A stretch of DNA of 64,000 bases from Macrococcoides caseolyticum (GCF_021366795.1 NZ_JAHCPS010000003.1:1-64000), one strand, 5' to 3'. Positions 1 to 8,919 are shown, counted from the first letter of the stretch. The notes: a model not told the origin generated them from the sequence alone. Translations and numbers: made by a program.

Positions 1-235
1 TCGGACAGACGCTGGTTAAACTTCGACAAATCCTTCAAAATCAAACAGCGATTTTTCGCCTTTGTCTCCAGTTTATCTGCGTCTTAACGTCCTTTCGATA
101 GCCTCTTTTATTTACGGCATCTCTCGGACAGACGCTGGTTAAACTTCGACAAATCCTTCAAAATCAAACAGCGATTTTTCGCCTTTGTCTCCAGTTTATC
201 TGCGTCTTAACGTCCTTTCGATAGCCTCTTTTATA
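1..235. repeat. Tandem 123-bp intergenic repeat, at least 1.9 copies
   Basis: Bases 1-112 recur almost without change from 124, giving a period of 123 bp. The second copy diverges after about base 235. The first copy has a tail (about 111-123) that the second lacks. The left copy touches the window edge, so the array may be longer. Short inverted segments lie inside each unit, for example AGACGC and GCGTCT arms on the minus strand, so the transcript could fold. No long reading frame is present. The stop codon of the flanking AEC transporter gene lies in the last bases of copy two. The function is unknown. Confidence 0.85.
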
Positions 236-1136
236 TCATTAGCATTTGATATACATATAATATAACGATTGAAATAATAATTGTTAGGTTTGTAACCATA
301 CTTATAAGCGAGATTGTCTTGTAACGAAATTCTATTGCGTAAGGGACAATTGCCACACCTATTGGTAACAGCCAACCTAATAATAAGGTCGTTCTGAACA
401 TTTCATTAAACGGGAGTATAAAATAACATATTGTGCCTACTATCGCACCGAGTCCGTAATGTATACATAAGTATTTCACTGCAATCGGTAAATAGTGAGC
501 ATCGATTTTGAAATTAAAAAATACACCCAAAATAATCATCGATAACGGCATATTTGCTTTTGCAATCACTTTGAAGAATTCAATGACACCATCAGGTAAG
601 GAGATACTCATTAAATTGAATATCAACATTATAATATAGACCAGTAATGGTATTGCCTTCAAAATACTTGTTATTAAATATTTGAAATTAAACGTGTCAC
701 CACCGTCACTATAATAATTACCTATAAAATAAGTAATACCAAACATAACGATGGCGCCACCTACATCAAACATACCAAAATAAAGCAAACCAACTGGTCC
801 AAACATTTGTTCAACAAATGGATATGCAAATATACCAATATTAAATGCAGATGCCATCATTCCGACTGAGCCGCGTATTTCATTGCTATATTTCATAAAC
901 AGATAAATCATGATGCCTTTAGCAAAGAGTGCATACAGAATCATTATTACCGGCAACATTAATAATGACGTATCTATCTTCATGCCACTTAATGTCACGA
1001 TGATTAAAGATGGTAACGTTACATTCATAACTAAGACTGCAATCACTCGTCCGTCTGATTCTTTTATATAATTCAACCTTTTCAGTAAGTATCCTAATAC
1101 AATTAGACCTATCACAGTCATAAAACTCTGTGCCAT
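231..1136 (-). CDS. AEC family (auxin efflux carrier-like) transporter
   Basis: This 301-residue protein is almost entirely hydrophobic, with about ten predicted membrane helices and the two five-helix halves typical of the AEC family. Bacterial members export or exchange small carboxylates such as malate or malonate; the substrate cannot be read here. It starts at an ATG behind a purine-rich GAAGGAAGAAGG ribosome binding site. The gene lies 34 bp downstream of the phosphoesterase gene on the same strand and may be transcribed with it. Its TAA stop falls at the edge of the 123-bp repeat, so the original 3' end could have been altered by the repeat. The length is normal for the family. Confidence 0.8.
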   Translation of the reverse strand: MAQSFMTVIGLIVLGYLLKRLNYIKESDGRVIAVLVMNVTLPSLIIVTLSGMKIDTSLLMLPVIMILYALFAKGIMIYLFMKYSNEIRGSVGMMASAFNIGIFAYPFVEQMFGPVGLLYFGMFDVGGAIVMFGITYFIGNYYSDGGDTFNFKYLITSILKAIPLLVYIIMLIFNLMSISLPDGVIEFFKVIAKANMPLSMIILGVFFNFKIDAHYLPIAVKYLCIHYGLGAIVGTICYFILPFNEMFRTTLLLGWLLPIGVAIVPYAIEFRYKTISLISMVTNLTIIISIVILYVYQMLMI

Positions 1137-1170
1137 ACGATACCTTCTTCCTTCATTGTTAAACGCATAT

Positions 1171-2253
1171 TTACAATACTTCTTCAGGCACCCATCCTGT
1201 TACGCCATCTTTCATCACTAAAGTATAGCCTAAATAACGGTCATCAATCACAGCAACCTCTTCACCTGCGATTACATCCATAAAATAATCCGTATAATCA
1301 TCTTTTAAACGATAGCCACTGTCTGTTGACAATATAAACTCCGTCTTTACCATAAACTCAATACCCGTTTGAATATGTTTTGCCTGGGTAAAATATTCAT
1401 CCCCTTCACCTATTTCAATTTCAAGATGAGGGTATGTAAACGTATGTGGCGTTTGATAAGCCACTTCAAATGATTGAATTACTTCACGTCTAGGATAGCC
1501 ATCAACAAATGTTGTTTCTAATTGATAATCGTCATCCTCATATTGAATAATCAGTGCATTTAACTGTCCACTATATTTCACCTGGTTACCACCATCAATA
1601 TCAATGATGCGCATTTGTTCGTTGTATTTAATATTATTATCCATTAATCCGCCTTCTACAAAATTACTTGTCGGAAAATGGCCAACAACAACGATCTTAT
1701 TTGTATTATGCGATTGACGATAAAAATAAGGCATATTGAGCGCATCATATCTAGGTGTCTCCATATAGTTTTGAGGATTAATACCTGCATGAACAAAAAT
1801 AAAATCTTCTGTTTCAATCATCAGTGGTAAATCCCTAACTACATTATGCAGATAACCAAAATACTTATGCATATCAAGTGCTAAGTCTCTTTGGGAATCA
1901 TAATCATCAAGCGTCTTACCGAGTTGATCTAAAGCTTCATGAACAATCGTATGACGATATGACATGTAATCATATAAATAGTCTTCTTCTAATTCATCAA
2001 AGATACAGTCACAGTTACCAAGTACCATAAAAACATTATCTTTCTTCAAAAGTTGTGCGATGAATTCTACCAATTCAATACCATTGGGCCCTTTATCCAT
2101 TATATCGCCTAAAATAATTAATCTATCCTCATCAACATAATTCACTTTATCCAGCAATGCTTTAAATAAATCGAGTGCGCCATGAATATCAGATACAACA
2201 ATCGTACGACGGTCTTTAATAGGCATCGTTAAGTAATTATCTTTAATCTTCAT
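1171..2253 (-). CDS. Metallophosphoesterase with a C-terminal SH3-like segment
   Basis: The 360-residue protein carries the calcineurin-like phosphoesterase signature: SDIHGA near residue 22, GDIMDKG near 50 and GNCD near 80, which bind two metal ions. The Cys in GNCD replaces the usual His but is found in YfcE-like members. The last 40 or so residues, ending GVTGWVPEEVL, resemble a small SH3-type domain. The phosphorylated substrate is unknown. An upstream in-frame GTG at 2265 is possible, but the ATG at 2253 is preferred; it overlaps the 3' end of the ybaK-like gene by 11 bp, which suggests translational coupling. Confidence 0.75.
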   Translation of the reverse strand: MKIKDNYLTMPIKDRRTIVVSDIHGALDLFKALLDKVNYVDEDRLIILGDIMDKGPNGIELVEFIAQLLKKDNVFMVLGNCDCIFDELEEDYLYDYMSYRHTIVHEALDQLGKTLDDYDSQRDLALDMHKYFGYLHNVVRDLPLMIETEDFIFVHAGINPQNYMETPRYDALNMPYFYRQSHNTNKIVVVGHFPTSNFVEGGLMDNNIKYNEQMRIIDIDGGNQVKYSGQLNALIIQYEDDDYQLETTFVDGYPRREVIQSFEVAYQTPHTFTYPHLEIEIGEGDEYFTQAKHIQTGIEFMVKTEFILSTDSGYRLKDDYTDYFMDVIAGEEVAVIDDRYLGYTLVMKDGVTGWVPEEVL

Positions 2254-2725
2254 CCGTAATCGCACTCACTTTCGCACGAATAAACGGGACTAAATCATCA
2301 ACTCGTAATTTCATTTGAATACCAATTTGTCCTGCACTTACTATCATTTCTTCCAATGTATTAACTGAATCATCGATGACTGTTTCAAATGCTTTTTTCA
2401 TTCCTACGGGGGAACATCCACCACGAATATAACCTGTCGTTTTCTCTAAGTCCTTTACTGCAAGCATTTCAAGTTTCTTCTCTCCTACTACTTTACTCAT
2501 CGCTTTGATATTTAGTGATGAAGCGACTGGAATGACCGCGACATAATGACCATTCTTACCATGGAGAACTAGTGTTTTATAGACTTGCTCTATTGGTTGT
2601 TTTATTTTATTCGCAACTGTAATCCCATCAACCTGGTCTCCTTCTACAGTATAAGTAAATGTTTCATACGGTATTTTCTTTTGATCAAGCTTTCTTAAAG
2701 CATTGGTTTTAATTTGCTTACTCAT
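2243..2725 (-). CDS. ybaK: YbaK/EbsC family Cys-tRNA(Pro) deacylase
   Basis: The 160-residue protein matches the YbaK/EbsC editing family, which hydrolyses cysteine mischarged on tRNA-Pro in the cytoplasm. The conserved lysine sits in QVYKTLV near residue 50, and the G-rich loop GYIRGGCSPVGMKK near 98-111 is characteristic. The length is normal. The ATG follows a GGAGGC ribosome binding site. The gene heads a probable three-gene minus-strand unit with the phosphoesterase and the AEC transporter. It is divergent from the GyrI-like gene across 77 bp. Confidence 0.85.
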   Translation of the reverse strand: MSKQIKTNALRKLDQKKIPYETFTYTVEGDQVDGITVANKIKQPIEQVYKTLVLHGKNGHYVAVIPVASSLNIKAMSKVVGEKKLEMLAVKDLEKTTGYIRGGCSPVGMKKAFETVIDDSVNTLEEMIVSAGQIGIQMKLRVDDLVPFIRAKVSAITDED

Positions 2726-2802
2726 TACATTGCCTCCAATATACTTGTTACTTTATAATATACCACTTTTCATGTATATTTCAGATATAGGGGGGATTTA
2801 AA

Positions 2803-3276
2803 ATGACATATAAGGTTGTATCGCTTGATGCTTTTTATCTTTCAGGTATCAGAAAAGAATTTAGCACTGAAACAATGGGAGAAATCAAACCACTTTGGGA
2901 TGCGTTAGAAGATGACGGTACACTCATTGATTTACATCGCTTTAATGATGTTGAGATACTAAATGGATATATTGGTGCTTGTTTAAAATCAGAACCTTCA
3001 CCCAATCTCAATTATTTAATTTCTGTCGCAAGTCATTCACCTATTGAACATTATGAATCTATCTCTATTCCAGCATCACTCTGGGTCGTGTTTGAAGCCG
3101 TCGGACCAATCCCAACCGCCATACAAGAAACATTTGAATACATATACGGTACTTGGTTCAAAGATGCACCGTTTATCCCACTTCAGACAGCTGATTTGGA
3201 ATTTTATCCACTCGGTATGGAATTTGAAACAGATAATCCAAAGGTAGAAATTTGGATTCCTGTAGAAAGGAAATGA
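2803..3276 (+). CDS. GyrI-like / AraC effector-binding domain protein
   Basis: The 157-residue protein consists only of a GyrI-like small-molecule-binding fold. The C-terminal pattern of a large aromatic segment (TFEYIYGTWF), then LEFYPLGMEFE and VEIWIPVERK, is typical of stand-alone effector-binding proteins related to the C-terminal half of AraC-type regulators. Such proteins bind drugs or other small ligands; no DNA-binding domain is present. A G-rich ribosome binding site (AGGGGGG) precedes the ATG. The 52-residue coiled-coil gene begins 3 bp after the stop, so the two are probably co-transcribed. The ligand is unknown. Confidence 0.75.
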   Translation: MTYKVVSLDAFYLSGIRKEFSTETMGEIKPLWDALEDDGTLIDLHRFNDVEILNGYIGACLKSEPSPNLNYLISVASHSPIEHYESISIPASLWVVFEAVGPIPTAIQETFEYIYGTWFKDAPFIPLQTADLEFYPLGMEFETDNPKVEIWIPVERK

Positions 3277-3279
3277 ATA

Positions 3280-3438
3280 ATGGATTTAGAACAACAGCTC
3301 TTAACTTTAAAAGAAGAATACATGCGTATTCAAAATGACCTGGAAAAAGTAGAATCTACAGGTCAAACATCACCACGCTTAGAAGAAAAACTGATTGAAA
3401 TTGAAAAAGACATTCAACAAGTAAGAGAAAAAATGTAA
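3280..3438 (+). CDS. Small conserved coiled-coil protein (52 aa)
   Basis: This short frame encodes 52 residues, starting MDLEQQLLTLKEEY and ending QQVREKM. It is charged, and its heptad-like leucine and isoleucine spacing suggests a helical hairpin. It resembles a family of about 50-residue staphylococcal proteins with an ESTGQ turn between two helices; the exact family name is from memory and uncertain. It starts 3 bp after the GyrI-like gene, whose 3' end holds an AGAAAGG ribosome binding site. Codon use is normal for the window. The function is unknown. Confidence 0.7.
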   Translation: MDLEQQLLTLKEEYMRIQNDLEKVESTGQTSPRLEEKLIEIEKDIQQVREKM

Positions 3439-3449
3439 AACCACGTTTC

Positions 3450-3506
3450 AAAGACCGTGCAGAATGAATAAATCTTTCAAGATTTATCATCATTTGTACG
3501 GTCTTT
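3450..3506. terminator. Long imperfect hairpin after the small coiled-coil gene
   Basis: AAAGACCGT at 3450-3458 pairs with ACGGTCTTT at 3498-3506, and an inner ATAAATCT / AGATTTAT stem closes on a TTCA loop. The fold is about 26 bp long with small mismatches. No strong T-run follows on either strand, so it may be a weak terminator or an mRNA 3' stabiliser. Confidence 0.6.
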
Positions 3507-3594
3507 ACCATTTATCAGATACAGATTAAATTCTATATATTATTTTTTATCATAATTCGCTACAATAGAGTTATTATCATAATGGAGTGTGACT

Positions 3595-4740
3595 ATGAAC
3601 AAACAAATTAAATTACTTATGGCAATTCAATTTTTTATATATTTTGGCTTTAGTATTGTGATTCCTGTCATCCCAGCACTGGTTCATCATATGCACTTAA
3701 ACGCCTTTCATATGGGGATGTTACTTGCGAGTTACTCAATCTTTTCATTTTTAGCGGCACCTTTCTGGGGGAATCTTTCAGATACAATCGGACGTAAGAA
3801 AATTCTTATTATTGGATTAACTGGATTCACATTAAGCTTTCTGCTGTTTGGCTTCTTTATCCACAATCTCACGATGCTCTATATCGCGCGTATTATCGGA
3901 GGCATTTTCTCTGGCGCTTGTTTCTCAACCACTACGAGCATGGTCAGTGATATGACGTCTGAAGAAGAACGTAATAAATATATGGGCCTTATGGGTATGA
4001 TGATTGGATTAGGATTTATCTTTGGTCCGGCAGTCGGCGGATTACTATCAAGTTTGAGTTATCAAATCCCATACTTTGCAACAAGTATCATTCTTGTAAT
4101 AATTGCAATATTATCGGCGACAACGTTAACAGAAACTTATCATGGCAACACACACCAGAAAGAAGATAATATGAAGTCAACCATGTATACGCATAAAGTT
4201 AAGCTCATATTAGTCTCTACGTTTATTGTCATGTTTACAATGAGCGGTATGGAAAGTACCTTTCAATTATTTGAAATTGAAAAAATCAATATTACTTCTA
4301 CACAGATGGGAATATTATTCATGATTGGTGGATTAGTCAATGCCGGGTTACAAGGTGGTTACTTAAGAAAAGTGAAAGATGGTAATGAAAAACCTGTTAT
4401 CATGACTGGACAAATATTAACTGTTATTGCCTTTTTACTATTACCATTCTCAATGAACTTGTGGTTTGCTGGGTTATGCTTAGTGCTGCTGATGGCTGGT
4501 AATGCATTAGTGAGAACACTCCTTACAAGTCAATTAACGAAAGAAGGAAGTCGCGCCAATATGGGGAAACTGACGTCGGTGAGTTATAGCATGGATAGTT
4601 TAGGACGTATCCTAGGGCCACTTGCTTTTACAGGAATATTAGCGCGCCAAATTGATGCACCGTTCTACTTTGGTGCACTCACAACAATTATCGGTTCGAT
4701 CGTGTTAATAATGTACTTTAAGAAGGGACGTACAATATGA
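3595..4740 (+). CDS. MFS drug-efflux transporter (DHA1 / NorA-like)
   Basis: The 381-residue protein has twelve predicted membrane helices. The MFS motif A, GNLSDTIGRKK, lies between helices 2 and 3 near residue 60, and a GPAVGGLL motif C segment lies in helix 5 near 145. These place it in the 12-helix drug:H+ antiporter group that includes NorA. The substrate is not determinable. The ATG at 3595 is chosen because GGAG at 3584-3587 lies 7 bp upstream; the in-frame GTG at 3589 would be too close. A TACAAT -10 lies near 3561. The stop overlaps the next gene's start in an ATGA. Confidence 0.8.
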   Translation: MNKQIKLLMAIQFFIYFGFSIVIPVIPALVHHMHLNAFHMGMLLASYSIFSFLAAPFWGNLSDTIGRKKILIIGLTGFTLSFLLFGFFIHNLTMLYIARIIGGIFSGACFSTTTSMVSDMTSEEERNKYMGLMGMMIGLGFIFGPAVGGLLSSLSYQIPYFATSIILVIIAILSATTLTETYHGNTHQKEDNMKSTMYTHKVKLILVSTFIVMFTMSGMESTFQLFEIEKINITSTQMGILFMIGGLVNAGLQGGYLRKVKDGNEKPVIMTGQILTVIAFLLLPFSMNLWFAGLCLVLLMAGNALVRTLLTSQLTKEGSRANMGKLTSVSYSMDSLGRILGPLAFTGILARQIDAPFYFGALTTIIGSIVLIMYFKKGRTI

Positions 4741-5057
4741 TTATATTAATCAGTTTATTTATTGTTATGTATTTAATCATTAGCTATACGAGCATTTATC
4801 AATTCAATATGAATATTTTAAATTGCTTACGTGTTATGCTTGGTTTATTGGTTGTCTTCTTTATTTACACAGCTGTTATGCATGTCCCGGGTAATATAAA
4901 ATACTGGATAACATTACTTGCGTTATGCTTGTGGATGAATGTTGAAATAACAGCTTTTAAGAATAAATTTAATGATAAAAAGGCCAAAATGATTTTAGAC
5001 ATCTTCTCTATTATTATTGCCTTAATGCTCATAGTGATAATTGCTGTATCACTATAG
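4737..5057 (+). CDS. Small hypothetical membrane protein
   Basis: This 106-residue protein has three to four hydrophobic stretches (about 2-18, 30-48, 57-70 and 85-106) and little else. I do not recognise a family. Its ATG overlaps the MFS transporter stop by 4 bp (ATGA), so it is translationally coupled to the pump and may be an accessory subunit. A strong bidirectional terminator follows directly. Confidence 0.65.
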   Translation: MIILISLFIVMYLIISYTSIYQFNMNILNCLRVMLGLLVVFFIYTAVMHVPGNIKYWITLLALCLWMNVEITAFKNKFNDKKAKMILDIFSIIIALMLIVIIAVSL

Positions 5058-5061
5058 ATAT

Positions 5062-5110
5062 AAAAGAACCGTATCAAACGCATGAATCAATCGTTTAATA
5101 CGGTTCTTTT
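5062..5110. terminator. Bidirectional terminator
   Basis: AAAAGAACCGTAT pairs with ATACGGTTCTTTT around a loop, with an inner AAACG / CGTTT stem. A- and T-runs on both flanks allow it to end the MFS unit on the plus strand and the metNPQ-aminotransferase operon on the minus strand. Confidence 0.85.
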
Positions 5111-5122
5111 AATATATTAAGG

Positions 5123-6283
5123 TTACTCATAAAGCACGTTGGTTTCAACAATACGCTGGATGAATTCATCCAACGCTGCATCCTCTACTGCTAAGGATAC
5201 ACGTATATAATCATCTCCTAAACTACCGAAAGGAATGCCTGGTGTAACTAAAATACTTTGTGATTTAAGTAGAAAATCTACATATGACTCACTTTTAAAT
5301 TCAGGCGGTACTTTTACCCACAAGAAAATGCCCCCTTGCATAGGATGAAATGGAATATCAGCCTGTTTTAAAGCTGCGCATACTTTATCACGGCGTTTAC
5401 GAAATAACTCACTTTGTTCGTTTAAAAATGTTTCTCCTAAATTTAAAGCTGCAGTAGCGCCATCTTGAATTGCGCCCCACATCCCTACCTGTGTATGGTC
5501 CTGATAATAATTTAAGTTCTCAATTATTTCAGCATTCCCGACAGCGAACCCGACACGTACACCTGACATATTAAAACCTTTAGATAAAGAATAAATTTCA
5601 ATCGCAATATCTTTAGCACCAGGTGATTGTAATATACTCGGATTTTTACTATCAAACCCAAATGCAGCATATGCGAAGTCATGAACGATGCGTGTATCTG
5701 TACCTGCAAATCGCTCAATCGTCTCATCAAAGAACGCACGTGTAGCCACTGCACCAGTAGGATTACTCGGATAATTCAAGTAAATTAGCTTTGTATTCTC
5801 AAGCGTTTCATGAACAACCTGATCAAAATCCGGCAAATAATTATTTTCCGGATAGAGCTTTAATTCATAATGTTCACCACGTGCTAGCTTTACACCAGCT
5901 AAATAGTCAGTGTAACCCGGGTTAGGTAATAAAACACCCTCACCTGGCTCAATAACACATGTTGGCAAATGAACTAAACCACTTTTTGTACCATACAAAA
6001 TACATATTTCTTTATCTGGATCTAACTCAACATCATAAACTTCTTTATAAAATGTCTTTATCGCTGATTTTAATGTTGCTTTACCACGAAAGACACCGTA
6101 TTTATTGTTCTTTGGGTTTTGAATACTTTCAGTTAATGCTTGCAATACCGTGTCTGGTACCGGCTTATCGGGAATACCTACTGCCATATTAATAAGCGGT
6201 TTCGTGCCAACCTCAAGTTTTCTTCCCATTGTCTTACCAAAGTAGCTCTCCGGTATACTTTGTAATACTTTTGTATATGCCAT
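5123..6283 (-). CDS. PLP-dependent class I/II aminotransferase, MtnE-like
   Basis: The 386-residue protein is a fold-type I aminotransferase. The PLP lysine is K235 in YSLSKGFNMSG, with NYPSNPTGAV at 170-179 and HDFAYAAFGFD at 201-211. By recall it is close to Bacillus subtilis MtnE, which converts ketomethylthiobutyrate to methionine in the salvage pathway. It is the last gene of a SAM-riboswitch operon behind metN-metP-metQ, 29 bp after metQ, with a GGAGGC ribosome binding site. This context strongly supports a methionine role. The alternative is a general aromatic or methionine aminotransferase. Confidence 0.8.
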   Translation of the reverse strand: MAYTKVLQSIPESYFGKTMGRKLEVGTKPLINMAVGIPDKPVPDTVLQALTESIQNPKNNKYGVFRGKATLKSAIKTFYKEVYDVELDPDKEICILYGTKSGLVHLPTCVIEPGEGVLLPNPGYTDYLAGVKLARGEHYELKLYPENNYLPDFDQVVHETLENTKLIYLNYPSNPTGAVATRAFFDETIERFAGTDTRIVHDFAYAAFGFDSKNPSILQSPGAKDIAIEIYSLSKGFNMSGVRVGFAVGNAEIIENLNYYQDHTQVGMWGAIQDGATAALNLGETFLNEQSELFRKRRDKVCAALKQADIPFHPMQGGIFLWVKVPPEFKSESYVDFLLKSQSILVTPGIPFGSLGDDYIRVSLAVEDAALDEFIQRIVETNVLYE

Positions 6284-6312
6284 GTTATAGCCTCCATTTA
6301 ACTGTGTCTTTT

Positions 6313-7152
6313 TTACGGTTTATCAAATCCTTTAAATGATTCATCAATCACCTGATCAAATGCTTTTGAAGTAATCACCTGATTAATATCTTTTGTTAAC
6401 TGACTTTCTTCGTCTTTTTTGTTTACCACAATTCGATTACGATAATGTTCATCCATCTTCTCTAATTCTAAAGCTGAGTTTAAATCAATTTTTGAAGCGA
6501 GCGCGTAATTTCCAGGTATCGCAGATAAACCGATACTATCTTTACTACGTGGTAATTGTGCCGCTTCTATCGCAACAAATTTTAAATTTTTCTTATTGTT
6601 GATTACATCGCGTTCCGATATTTTAAGTTCGTTTGTGCCCAGTTTAACATCTAACAGCTTTGCAGCTTTCAATGTCTTAAAGGCACGTGCTGCATTCACA
6701 GGATCATTGGGAATTGCAATTTCAGCACCATCAGGTACTTCATCAAACGATTGATATTTCCCAGAATATATACCCATAGGCGCTGTTGGGACTTGTCCCG
6801 TTGCGGCTAAGTCCGTGTGATTTTCTTTATTAAATTGCTTCATAAATTCAATGTGCTGATATAAGTTAGCATCTAAATCACCTTTAGACAATGATTGGTT
6901 CGGTTGAATATAATCTGAGTACTCAACGAGTTTCACTGTATAACCCATTTTTTCCAAGCCTGGTTGTATGGCCTTTTTAACCATATCTGCATAGGGACCA
7001 CTCGTTGCGCCAATCGTAACATCGCCTTTATTTTGTGACGCACTATTCTTTCCTGATGCATTGTTATCAAATGGATTAGCTTTATCCAATAAAATACTAG
7101 ATAATAAGATAACAATAATACCTGACAAAATAAAAATAACAATATTTTTCAT
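6313..7152 (-). CDS. metQ: MetQ/NlpA-type methionine-binding protein without lipobox cysteine
   Basis: The 279-residue protein matches MetQ/NlpA substrate-binding proteins from about residue 40 on, including the DVTIGATSGPYADM start of the domain and GLSAIPGNYALA near 205. Most family members are lipoproteins, but the N terminus, a hydrophobic stretch at about residues 3-22, contains no cysteine at all. It should therefore stay as a signal anchor or be released. The ATG at 7152 is preferred over an upstream TTG at 7170, since GAGGAG lies about 10 bp before it. The gene is in the SAM-riboswitch operon directly after metP. Confidence 0.85.
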   Translation of the reverse strand: MKNIVIFILSGIIVILLSSILLDKANPFDNNASGKNSASQNKGDVTIGATSGPYADMVKKAIQPGLEKMGYTVKLVEYSDYIQPNQSLSKGDLDANLYQHIEFMKQFNKENHTDLAATGQVPTAPMGIYSGKYQSFDEVPDGAEIAIPNDPVNAARAFKTLKAAKLLDVKLGTNELKISERDVINNKKNLKFVAIEAAQLPRSKDSIGLSAIPGNYALASKIDLNSALELEKMDEHYRNRIVVNKKDEESQLTKDINQVITSKAFDQVIDESFKGFDKP

Positions 7153-7174
7153 AACTTCATTTCTCCTCAAAAAT

Positions 7175-7837
7175 TTATTGTTTATCTACACGCTTGCTGA
7201 TAATATCTCCAACAAACTGAATACTTTGCACTAAAACAATTAAAATAATAACTGTAACAAACATCGTTACATTATCATAACGATAATAACCATATCGAAT
7301 GGCTAAGTCACCGATACCACCACCACCAATGACACCAGCCGTTGCACTGTATGCTAGAATACTAATAATCGATAACGTAATCGCTTGAAAAATACCAGAC
7401 ATACTCTCAGGAATAAGCACATCAATAATAATTTGTTTTAAAGATGCACCTGTTGCAACACACGCTTCAATCACACCTTTATCCACTTCTTTTAATGATG
7501 TCTCTATTAATCGTGCAAATAATGGTATCGCTGCTACTGTTAAAGCAACACTTGCGACATAGGGACCATGAGATTGACCTACGAGTTTTGCTGCAAATGG
7601 CAAGATAGCAACCATAAGAATGATAAATGGAAACGAACGAATCACATTTACGATAAATCCTACAACTGTATTTACTGTTCCACTTGGTAACAATAGGTTA
7701 TTACGCGTTAAATACAGTAAAATACCTAAAGGTAATCCGATGACTACAGATAACGTTATAGCAATGCTGGACATTAATATCGTTTCTAAAAAAGCTTTGT
7801 AAAGTTCCGGTAATAGTGTTTGAAATTTGTCACTCAT
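7175..7837 (-). CDS. metP: Methionine ABC transporter permease MetP/MetI
   Basis: The 220-residue protein has five predicted membrane helices and the permease coupling loop EACVATGASLKQIIID (about residues 125-140), where MetN docks. The GGGGIGDLAIRYGY segment near 175-190 is typical of MetI-type D-methionine/L-methionine permeases. The ATG at 7837 follows the metN stop by 1 bp, with GGGTGG inside the end of metN as its ribosome binding site. A longer in-frame extension to 7882 lies within metN and is not used. The gene is co-transcribed with metN and metQ. Confidence 0.9.
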   Translation of the reverse strand: MSDKFQTLLPELYKAFLETILMSSIAITLSVVIGLPLGILLYLTRNNLLLPSGTVNTVVGFIVNVIRSFPFIILMVAILPFAAKLVGQSHGPYVASVALTVAAIPLFARLIETSLKEVDKGVIEACVATGASLKQIIIDVLIPESMSGIFQAITLSIISILAYSATAGVIGGGGIGDLAIRYGYYRYDNVTMFVTVIILIVLVQSIQFVGDIISKRVDKQ

Positions 7838-7838
7838 C

Positions 7839-8849
7839 TTATGCCACCCTTTCAATGCCCGTTGATTGATTAATATATTCATTAATCGCCTGTCGTTCTA
7901 TCAGTGCCCCTGTCACTTCAAACGTTAAAATACCAATCGGCTGATTTTGTATGTATTCAATACGTCCTTGTATAATGGAAATATCCACATTAAATTTTTT
8001 ATATAAATTATTAATGAATGCACTTTCTGCACTGTCACCGATAAATCTCACTGTCACAATTTCTTTATCCTCATTCTTTAAATGATTATATTTTTCCGGT
8101 AATTCCATATGATAAATATCATTCACAAAATGTCGTGTTAAATCACTTTGTGGATTTGAAAATACAGTAAATACATCTGCATGCTCTACTATTTCACCAT
8201 TATCCATCACAGCAACTTCGTCACAAATTTCTTTAATCACGTCCATTTCGTGTGTTATCACAACAACTGTAATACCTAACTTTTTATTAATATCACGAAT
8301 TAAATTTAAAATGCTCTTTGTCGTTTCCGGATCTAACGCACTCGTCGCTTCATCACACAATAATATTTCTGGATCATTGGCAAGCGCACGTGCTATACCA
8401 ACACGCTGCTTTTGTCCCCCTGAAAGTTCTCTCGGATAACTATCACGTCGATTGGTTAATCCAACTAAATCTAATAATTCACTGATACGTGCATCGTATT
8501 CTTTTTTGGGAAAATTAGCCGCCTTTAAACTAAACGCTATATTTTCAGCGACTGTTTTAGATTGTATTAAATTAAATTGCTGAAAAATCATCCCAATATT
8601 TAAACGTGCTTGTTGCAATTTTTGCTTATTCAGTGTTGTCATATCGACATTGTTCACAATCACCTGACCGCTTGTTGGCTTTTCCAGCAAATTTACCGTT
8701 CTCAGCAATGTACTTTTACCTGCACCACTATATCCAATCAAGCCAAATATTTTACCTGTCGGAATAGACAAGTAAATATCTTTTAATGCTTGCGTCGTCT
8801 TACCATTTCTTCTGTATGTCTTATTGACATCGATAAACTCTATTGACAC
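7839..8849 (-). CDS. metN: Methionine ABC transporter ATP-binding protein MetN
   Basis: The 336-residue ATPase has Walker A GYSGAGKST near 38-46, a Q-loop in MIFQQFNL, the signature LSGGQKQR near 140 and Walker B ILLCDEATS near 160. The C-terminal 80 or so residues form the NIL domain, which senses methionine and inhibits transport in this family. The start is a GTG with GGAGGGG six bases upstream. It heads the metN-metP-metQ-aminotransferase operon, downstream of a SAM-I riboswitch and terminator. The length is normal. Confidence 0.93.
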   Translation of the reverse strand: MSIEFIDVNKTYRRNGKTTQALKDIYLSIPTGKIFGLIGYSGAGKSTLLRTVNLLEKPTSGQVIVNNVDMTTLNKQKLQQARLNIGMIFQQFNLIQSKTVAENIAFSLKAANFPKKEYDARISELLDLVGLTNRRDSYPRELSGGQKQRVGIARALANDPEILLCDEATSALDPETTKSILNLIRDINKKLGITVVVITHEMDVIKEICDEVAVMDNGEIVEHADVFTVFSNPQSDLTRHFVNDIYHMELPEKYNHLKNEDKEIVTVRFIGDSAESAFINNLYKKFNVDISIIQGRIEYIQNQPIGILTFEVTGALIERQAINEYINQSTGIERVA

Positions 8850-8873
8850 CTTAACCCCTCCAAGTATCTATCC

Positions 8874-8911
8874 AAAGAAAAAAACGTCATTGCTTAATAG
8901 CAATGACGTTT
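8874..8911 (-). terminator. Riboswitch-controlled intrinsic terminator before metN
   Basis: AAACGTCATTGC at 8882-8893 pairs perfectly with GCAATGACGTTT at 8900-8911 around a six-base loop. On the minus strand the stem is followed by a T-rich run. It lies between the SAM-I aptamer and metN, so it is the expression platform that stops transcription when SAM is bound. Confidence 0.9.
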
Positions 8912-8919
8912 ATATGAGT

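Noticed and set aside
2007..2018. GNCD in the phosphoesterase as a damaged active site
   Set aside because: Cys at this position occurs in YfcE-like metallophosphoesterases, so it does not imply loss of function.
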